Source: Muribaculaceae bacterium (GTDB lineage Bacteria; Bacteroidota; Bacteroidia; Bacteroidales; Muribaculaceae). Taken from it: DNA of 11,108 bases. Position numbers and translations under genes: made by a program. The stretch is from NCBI GenBank assembly GCA_029056365.1, contig JAIDBM010000286.1, positions 1-11,108 on the forward strand, given 5' to 3'. The notes beneath the pieces were generated by a model. That model saw only the letters and a list, made by a program, of their open reading frames with translations. It did not search any database and had not been told where the DNA came from. Shown one piece after another: positions 7,203 through 11,108 of the stretch; the first letter of the stretch is position 1, and every line of letters begins with the position of its first letter.

Positions 7203-8201
7203 ATGAAAAAATATCTGCATATAATAGCAAGTGCGCTTCTGATTGGCTCTGCGGCTACAGGCGTCAATGCCCGCCAGCTCAGTGTAAAGGCTACGGCCGA
7301 CTCCATGCAGCTGATAATGGGGTCTAAAGCCACGTTGCACATCGAAGTCATAAAGCCCTCGGGCCCCGGCGCTCTGACCGAGGCCCCGCAGGCAGGAAAA
7401 ACATTCGGAGGCGTTGACATACTCGATGCCTGGATCGATTCCACCGACCTCGGCAACGGACGCACGCAGCTCGACTACACCTACACCTACCAGGCATTCG
7501 ATCCGGGTCCGCAGACTCTTCCGGCACTCACCTACCGCATACCCGGCGACTCGGCCAAGACCGACCCTCTGGTTCTAAAGGTATTCGCTGTCGATGTCGA
7601 CTCGCTGGCCACCACAAACCCCGATGTGCCGGTGATGACCGTACAGCGCAAATGGGTGGACTACATTCCCGACACAATAGCCGACTACTGGTGGCTATGG
7701 CTCATCGGACTGCTGCTGGCCGGAGGCGCCGCACTGGTATGGTGGCTGATTGTGAAGAAAGGAAAACTCAAACGCGTGGCCGCCGTATTCCGCAAGCCGC
7801 CGGAACCCCCTTACGACAAGGCAATTCGAAGGCTTAATGAAATTCGTGAGCAGCGACTGGCACAGTCGGGCAACGACAAGCACTATTTCACCGAACTAAC
7901 CGATGTGCTTCGCACATATCTCAACGGACGCTTCGGCATATATGCCATGGAAATGACTTCGAAACAGATTATAGAAGCCATGGGCAACAACCCCGACACA
8001 AGCCGGTTCACAGGCTCGATAGCTCCGGTGCTCGACCTGGCCGACATAGTGAAGTTCGCCAAAATGCGCACTACCGCCGATGAGAACCAAAGCGCCTACA
8101 ACGAAGTCCGTGAACTTGTGGAACTGACCAAGCCGCAGGAAGAAGACAACAACAACTCCGGAAGCAAACCCGCCCGGAGTAAAAAAAGCAAGAAAAAATA
8201 A
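7203..8201 (+). CDS. Bat-operon membrane protein of unknown function (signal peptide, one TM, cytosolic C-terminal domain)
   Basis: A 332-aa protein at the position between the DUF58 gene and batA, where Bacteroidetes Bat operons usually encode an uncharacterised membrane protein. A signal peptide (1-23, possible cleavage after VNA) precedes a beta-rich exported region of about 135 residues. That region begins QLSVKATADSMQLIMGSKATLHIEV, recalling the repeat units of BatD. A Trp-rich transmembrane segment follows at 162-184, then a basic stop-transfer KKGKLKR. The cytosolic part contains KAIRRLNEIREQRLAQSG and a helical HYFTELTDVLRTYLNGRFGIYAMEMTS region, like DUF4381-type proteins. The tail (about 315-332) is Asn/Ser/Lys-rich and ends SKKSKKK. 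Such a topology could link periplasmic events to the MoxR/DUF58 pair, but that is inference. The start is the first ATG, 11 nt after the previous stop. Length and motifs show no damage. Confidence 0.85.
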   Translation: MKKYLHIIASALLIGSAATGVNARQLSVKATADSMQLIMGSKATLHIEVIKPSGPGALTEAPQAGKTFGGVDILDAWIDSTDLGNGRTQLDYTYTYQAFDPGPQTLPALTYRIPGDSAKTDPLVLKVFAVDVDSLATTNPDVPVMTVQRKWVDYIPDTIADYWWLWLIGLLLAGGAALVWWLIVKKGKLKRVAAVFRKPPEPPYDKAIRRLNEIREQRLAQSGNDKHYFTELTDVLRTYLNGRFGIYAMEMTSKQIIEAMGNNPDTSRFTGSIAPVLDLADIVKFAKMRTTADENQSAYNEVRELVELTKPQEEDNNNSGSKPARSKKSKKK

Positions 8202-8213
8202 GCATATACAGCT

Positions 8214-8229
8214 CGGTGGACGGCCACCG
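8214..8229. repeat. Small intercistronic hairpin before batA
   Basis: CGGTGG (8214-8219) pairs with CCACCG (8224-8229) around the loop ACGG, in the 51-nt gap before batA. There is no T-run, so read-through is expected. It is a possible mRNA structure only and could be chance. Confidence 0.35.
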
Positions 8230-8252
8230 CTAACCCACATAACTCAAAACAA

Positions 8253-9245
8253 ATGCAGTTTGCACATCCGAAATTCTTATGGTTCTTCCTTGTGATGATA
8301 CCAATGGTGCTGTGGTACGTATTTAAGCAACGCAACGCACGCCCCAGTCTGGCGGTATCGTCCGTGGCCGCATTCAACGGCATCGGCCGTTCATGGCGCC
8401 AGTATGTGCGGCACCTGCTCTTCGTGCTGCGCCTGGGCGCGCTCGGCTGTCTGATAGTGATTCTGGCCCGACCGCAGGTAAAAGACAGGTGGAACACTTC
8501 GTCGACCGAAGGAACCGACATAGTAATCGCACTCGATGTTTCTACCTCGATGCTTGCGAAAGACCTCACACCCAACCGACTTGAACGCGCAAAAAAAGTA
8601 GCGCAGCAATTCATCGACTCCCGTGAGAACGACAAAATCGGACTGGTGCTGTTCGCAGGCGAGGCCCTGACCGGACTGCCTATGACCACCGACCGCGAAG
8701 CCCTGAAGGCATATCTCAAAGCTGTGGATGTGAACCAGCTTGAAGACGGCACCGCGATAGGCGACGGACTGGCCACGGCGGTAAACCGACTGCGGGCCGA
8801 CTCCCTTGTAAAAAGCAAAAGCATAATTCTGCTTACCGACGGTTCGAACAACACCGGCATCACGACTCCGCTCGACGGAGCACGCGCAGCCAATGAATAC
8901 GGTATAAAAATATACTCCATTGGCATAGGCTCGAACGGCACGGCAATGTTTCCCGACCACTACGACTATGCCGGACGCATAGTATATGCGCCGCACAAAG
9001 TCGTGATTGAAGAAGAACCGCTCCGCCAGATGGCCGCAAACACAGGCGGCAAATATTTCCGTGCCGACGACGACGAGGCACTCGCCAGCATATTCGCGGA
9101 AATCGACACTCTTGAAACCACACGACTTGATGTGCGCAACTATTCGCACACCGAAGACGACTACATGCTCTGGGCATGGCTATGCTTCGGACTCGTATGC
9201 CTTGAACTGCTGCTGCGTTACACCGCAGCCCGATCAATTCCATAA
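8253..9245 (+). CDS. batA: BatA, membrane-anchored VWA-domain protein
   Basis: A 330-aa inner-membrane protein of the Bat (Bacteroides aerotolerance) system. Two N-terminal hydrophobic segments (about 8-24 and 54-72) end in the family motif LARPQ. A VWA domain follows with a complete MIDAS: D95-x-S97-x-S99 (DVSTS), Thr167 in EDGTAIGDGLA, and TDG at 195-197. A C-terminal TM segment (about 304-321) re-anchors the protein, so the VWA domain is held between membrane segments, by family convention on the periplasmic side. The N-terminus MQFAHPKFLWFFL fits the family pattern MxFAxPxxL, supporting ATG 8253. batB starts 13 nt after the stop. The metal-binding VWA is expected to mediate protein interactions, perhaps with BatB and the MoxR machinery. 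The aerotolerance role comes from B. fragilis genetics and is not visible in the sequence. Confidence 0.94.
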   Translation: MQFAHPKFLWFFLVMIPMVLWYVFKQRNARPSLAVSSVAAFNGIGRSWRQYVRHLLFVLRLGALGCLIVILARPQVKDRWNTSSTEGTDIVIALDVSTSMLAKDLTPNRLERAKKVAQQFIDSRENDKIGLVLFAGEALTGLPMTTDREALKAYLKAVDVNQLEDGTAIGDGLATAVNRLRADSLVKSKSIILLTDGSNNTGITTPLDGARAANEYGIKIYSIGIGSNGTAMFPDHYDYAGRIVYAPHKVVIEEEPLRQMAANTGGKYFRADDDEALASIFAEIDTLETTRLDVRNYSHTEDDYMLWAWLCFGLVCLELLLRYTAARSIP

Positions 9246-9258
9246 CACTGATTGCCCT

Positions 9259-10338
9259 ATGTTTGATTTCGCAAACCCGATATTGCTTTGTCTGCTGGCC
9301 TCCGTGGCTGTGTTCGCCGCACTATACGCCCTGTCGCGTAGTGCCCGGCGCAGAAAGCTGCGCCGTTTCGGCAAACCCGAGGTAATAGCACCGCTCATGC
9401 CGGATGCATCTCGATACAAACCCGCCATAAAGATTACCCTTGAACTTCTGGCGCTCGCCGCCATTGTGATGGTGCTCGCACGTCCACGCGCCGGCGAACG
9501 CGACACTTCGGACGTAGCACGCGGTATCGAAGTGATGATAGCCTTCGACGTATCGAACTCCATGTATGCATCCTCGACCGACTCTCCCGACGGCACATCA
9601 CGTCTCGACCGCGCACGCATCACCCTCGAACGGCTTGTCGACCGGCTCGGAGGCGACAAGGTAGGACTCGTGGCATTCGCCGGCCAGCCGAAACGTCTGC
9701 TGCCGCTTACAACCGACTATTATCTTACAAAGATGTTTATCGGCGACCTCAACCCATCGATGTTCTCCGACCAGGGCACATCGATAGCCGATGCGCTGAG
9801 CATGTGCGCCCAGTCGTTCTCCGGCAACGGCGAGGCTCCCCGCGCCATCGTGCTTCTGACCGATGTCGAAGATCTCGAAGACCCTCAGGCAGTTATCCAG
9901 ACAGCCCGCGACATTGCCGCCGACACCATACAGATAAATGTAATCGGAATGGGAACGGAAAAACCAATGCCGGTGCCCATGCCCTCAGGCGGAATGCTCG
10001 AATACGACGGCCAGACTGTAACCACCGCCCTGAATGTCGACCTCGCCAAAAGTATTGCCAAAGCCGGCAAGGGAATCTATGTGAACGGAGCCTCCACAAA
10101 AGCGCTCGACGACCTGGCCGACCAGCTCAAAGTGCTCGGAACAACCGACTTCGGAAAGGTTACATATAAAACCAGCGCCGAACAGTTTCCGACATTCGCT
10201 TGGATAGCACTGATTCTGCTCATCATCGACCTGTTTGTGCTCGACCGCAAAATCGGATGGCTGAAACGAGTGAACTTCTTTACAAAACCGAACAAGCCCG
10301 CGCCTAAGGCCGAGGCTGAATCATCAGCAAAGAAATGA
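9259..10338 (+). CDS. batB: BatB, membrane-anchored VWA-domain protein
   Basis: A 359-aa paralogue of BatA with the same plan: N-terminal TM segments (about 6-24 and 57-74, ending LARPR), a VWA domain, and a C-terminal TM (about 312-328). The MIDAS is D97-x-S99-x-S101 (DVSNS), Thr174 in DQGTSIADAL, and T201-D202. The third motif reads TDVED, with Val replacing the usual Gly. The cytosolic C-tail (about 330-359) is basic and Pro/Ala-rich. The open frame extends upstream inside batA to 9007, but ATG 9259 is the start: it gives MFDFANPILL, fits the family N-terminus, and lies 13 nt after the batA stop. The stop overlaps the batC start as ATGA, so the two are probably translationally coupled. It probably acts with BatA; the mechanism is unknown. 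Confidence 0.94.
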   Translation: MFDFANPILLCLLASVAVFAALYALSRSARRRKLRRFGKPEVIAPLMPDASRYKPAIKITLELLALAAIVMVLARPRAGERDTSDVARGIEVMIAFDVSNSMYASSTDSPDGTSRLDRARITLERLVDRLGGDKVGLVAFAGQPKRLLPLTTDYYLTKMFIGDLNPSMFSDQGTSIADALSMCAQSFSGNGEAPRAIVLLTDVEDLEDPQAVIQTARDIAADTIQINVIGMGTEKPMPVPMPSGGMLEYDGQTVTTALNVDLAKSIAKAGKGIYVNGASTKALDDLADQLKVLGTTDFGKVTYKTSAEQFPTFAWIALILLIIDLFVLDRKIGWLKRVNFFTKPNKPAPKAEAESSAKK

Positions 10339-11057
10339 ACAAGCACATACATAACATTGCTTTCGCTGCCGGACTGGGTGCGCTGCTTTTGCCCGGCACC
10401 GCAGCATGCACCGCCGATTCGCAGACTCACAAAGAAGAAGATGCAACCGTGCGACGCGAACGCCTGGCTGTGGAACGCGGAAACTCCCACTTCGCGCATG
10501 GCGACTATGCCGATGCTCTCGACGAATACGATGCCGCTATCGAGGCCAACCCACAATCGAAAACAGCCCGCTTCAACCGTGCGCTCGCACTGTCGCAACT
10601 GATTTCCGACGAAGAACGCGACCAGCTTCTGCAACCCGACAGCCTGCGCGTAAAAAACACCATGCGCGAACGGGCCATCAAAGCCTACTCCGACTTTACC
10701 GGCACTCCGTCCGACACCACCTACTATACAAATTCCAACTATAACCTCGGAAACCTGTATTATGCCGACGGAAAGTACTTTTACGAAAAAGACTCCATTC
10801 AGAATGCCATAGCTGGCGGAATGGCCGCCATGGCCGGCGGAAGCATGCAGGATTATAGGAAAAACGCCGTTGAAACCCTTGAAGAAAGCATTGCAGCATA
10901 CAAGCGCACTCTGAATCTTGAACCCTCGCGCATGGAAGCCCGCGAAAATCTCCGACTGGCCCAGATTCTGCTCGAAAAGCTCAAAGACGACAATGGCGGA
11001 GACAACAACCAGCAGCAACAGCAACAACAGCAGCAACAGCAGCAGCAGCAACAATAA
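10335..11057 (+). CDS. batC: BatC, exported TPR protein with glutamine-rich tail, possibly prematurely stopped
   Basis: A 240-aa TPR protein, expected scaffold of the Bat complex. An N-terminal hydrophobic signal (1-24) ends TAAC, so Cys25 may be lipid-modified, although Thr at -3 is not ideal for a lipobox. TPR-like helices are at about 44-85 (GNSHFAHGDYADALDEYDAAIEANP), 133-150 (NSNYNLGNLYYADGKYFYE) and 175-215 (AVETLEESIAAYKRTLNLEP). A short Gly/Ala/Met-rich insert (about 157-172) separates the last two. Fifteen consecutive Gln residues (226-240) close the visible product. The start ATG overlaps the batB stop in ATGA. The TAA at 11055 falls inside Gln-rich coding, and the same frame continues QGPQPHEQQQQDQQRPE to the window edge. 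The natural protein is probably longer, and relatives I recall end in a short conserved segment after the Gln-rich region. The product is therefore either truncated or carries a sequence error. Confidence 0.85.
   Translation: MNKHIHNIAFAAGLGALLLPGTAACTADSQTHKEEDATVRRERLAVERGNSHFAHGDYADALDEYDAAIEANPQSKTARFNRALALSQLISDEERDQLLQPDSLRVKNTMRERAIKAYSDFTGTPSDTTYYTNSNYNLGNLYYADGKYFYEKDSIQNAIAGGMAAMAGGSMQDYRKNAVETLEESIAAYKRTLNLEPSRMEARENLRLAQILLEKLKDDNGGDNNQQQQQQQQQQQQQQQ
11010..11054 (+). repeat. CAG/CAA triplet tract encoding polyglutamine in batC
   Basis: Fifteen in-frame glutamine codons (nine CAG, six CAA) form an interrupted triplet repeat. A second, looser Gln-rich stretch follows at 11079-11099 after the TAA. 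Such tracts can change length by slippage. The mixture of CAG and CAA shows it is not a pure microsatellite, which suggests selection for the peptide composition. Confidence 0.85.
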
Positions 11058-11108
11058 CAGGGCCCGCAACCGCACGAACAGCAACAGCAAGACCAGCAGC
11101 GACCAGAG

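Noticed and set aside
8181..8198. A-rich run at the end of the 332-aa protein as a programmed frameshift site
   Set aside because: The codon phase does not match the X-XXY-YYZ pattern needed for -1 slippage, and the zero frame ends normally at 8199 with a plausible Lys-rich tail.
9007..9258. Upstream extension of batB by 84 codons into batA
   Set aside because: The extension is out of frame with batA, low in family resemblance, and the ATG at 9259 gives the proper BatB N-terminus with a 13-nt gap.
10077..11090. Minus-strand open frame with a polyleucine run
   Set aside because: The Leu run is simply the reverse complement of the CAG/CAA polyglutamine tract of batC; the rest is antisense to batB and batC.

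Overview
The window looks like a chromosomal segment of a fairly GC-rich member of the Bacteroidales, and Muribaculaceae-like is my best guess. The reasons are an HtpG and a MoxR-DUF58-Bat gene cluster of Bacteroidetes type, a perfect Bacteroidetes -7 promoter element (TAATTTTG) before moxR, starts without Shine-Dalgarno motifs, and a secreted amylase with tandem CBM26-like modules and a C-terminal tail of the kind common in that order. The family-level placement is inference. Every convincing gene is on the + strand.

Region 1 (1-2850) is the 3' part of a large GH13 alpha-amylase-family gene whose 5' end lies outside the window. It has a GH13 catalytic domain, a beta-sandwich and linker, two starch-binding-like modules and a C-terminal beta-rich tail. 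It ends at a textbook rho-independent terminator.

Region 2 (2851-5035) is htpG (Hsp90), apparently monocistronic. A 16-bp perfect palindrome and an extra half-site lie upstream, and a 20-bp-stem hairpin lies downstream.

Region 3 (about 5100-11108) is the start of a bat (Bacteroides aerotolerance) operon: promoter, moxR-type AAA+ ATPase, DUF58 protein (GTG start), an uncharacterised signal-peptide/one-TM protein, batA, batB and batC. Spacing is tight (11, 51 and 13 nt, then a 4-nt ATGA overlap), except for a 94-nt gap with a 20-bp palindrome between moxR and the DUF58 gene. batD and batE would be expected just past the right edge. By family knowledge, MoxR ATPases act with VWA-domain partners. 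Here the partners would be the cytosolic DUF58 protein and the membrane-anchored BatA and BatB, with BatC as an exported TPR scaffold. Loss of the locus was originally linked to reduced aerotolerance in B. fragilis, but the molecular role is unsettled.

The oddest observation is at the right edge. batC stops at a TAA inside its glutamine-rich tail, yet the same frame continues Gln-rich after the stop. This looks like a CAA-to-TAA nonsense change or a sequence error. I see no CRISPR, tRNA, rRNA, insertion sequence or phage genes. No stretch over 300 bases lacks a gene. I did not find a clearly new multi-gene system; the novelty candidates are cis-elements, the batC stop and the uncharacterised Bat-operon membrane protein.
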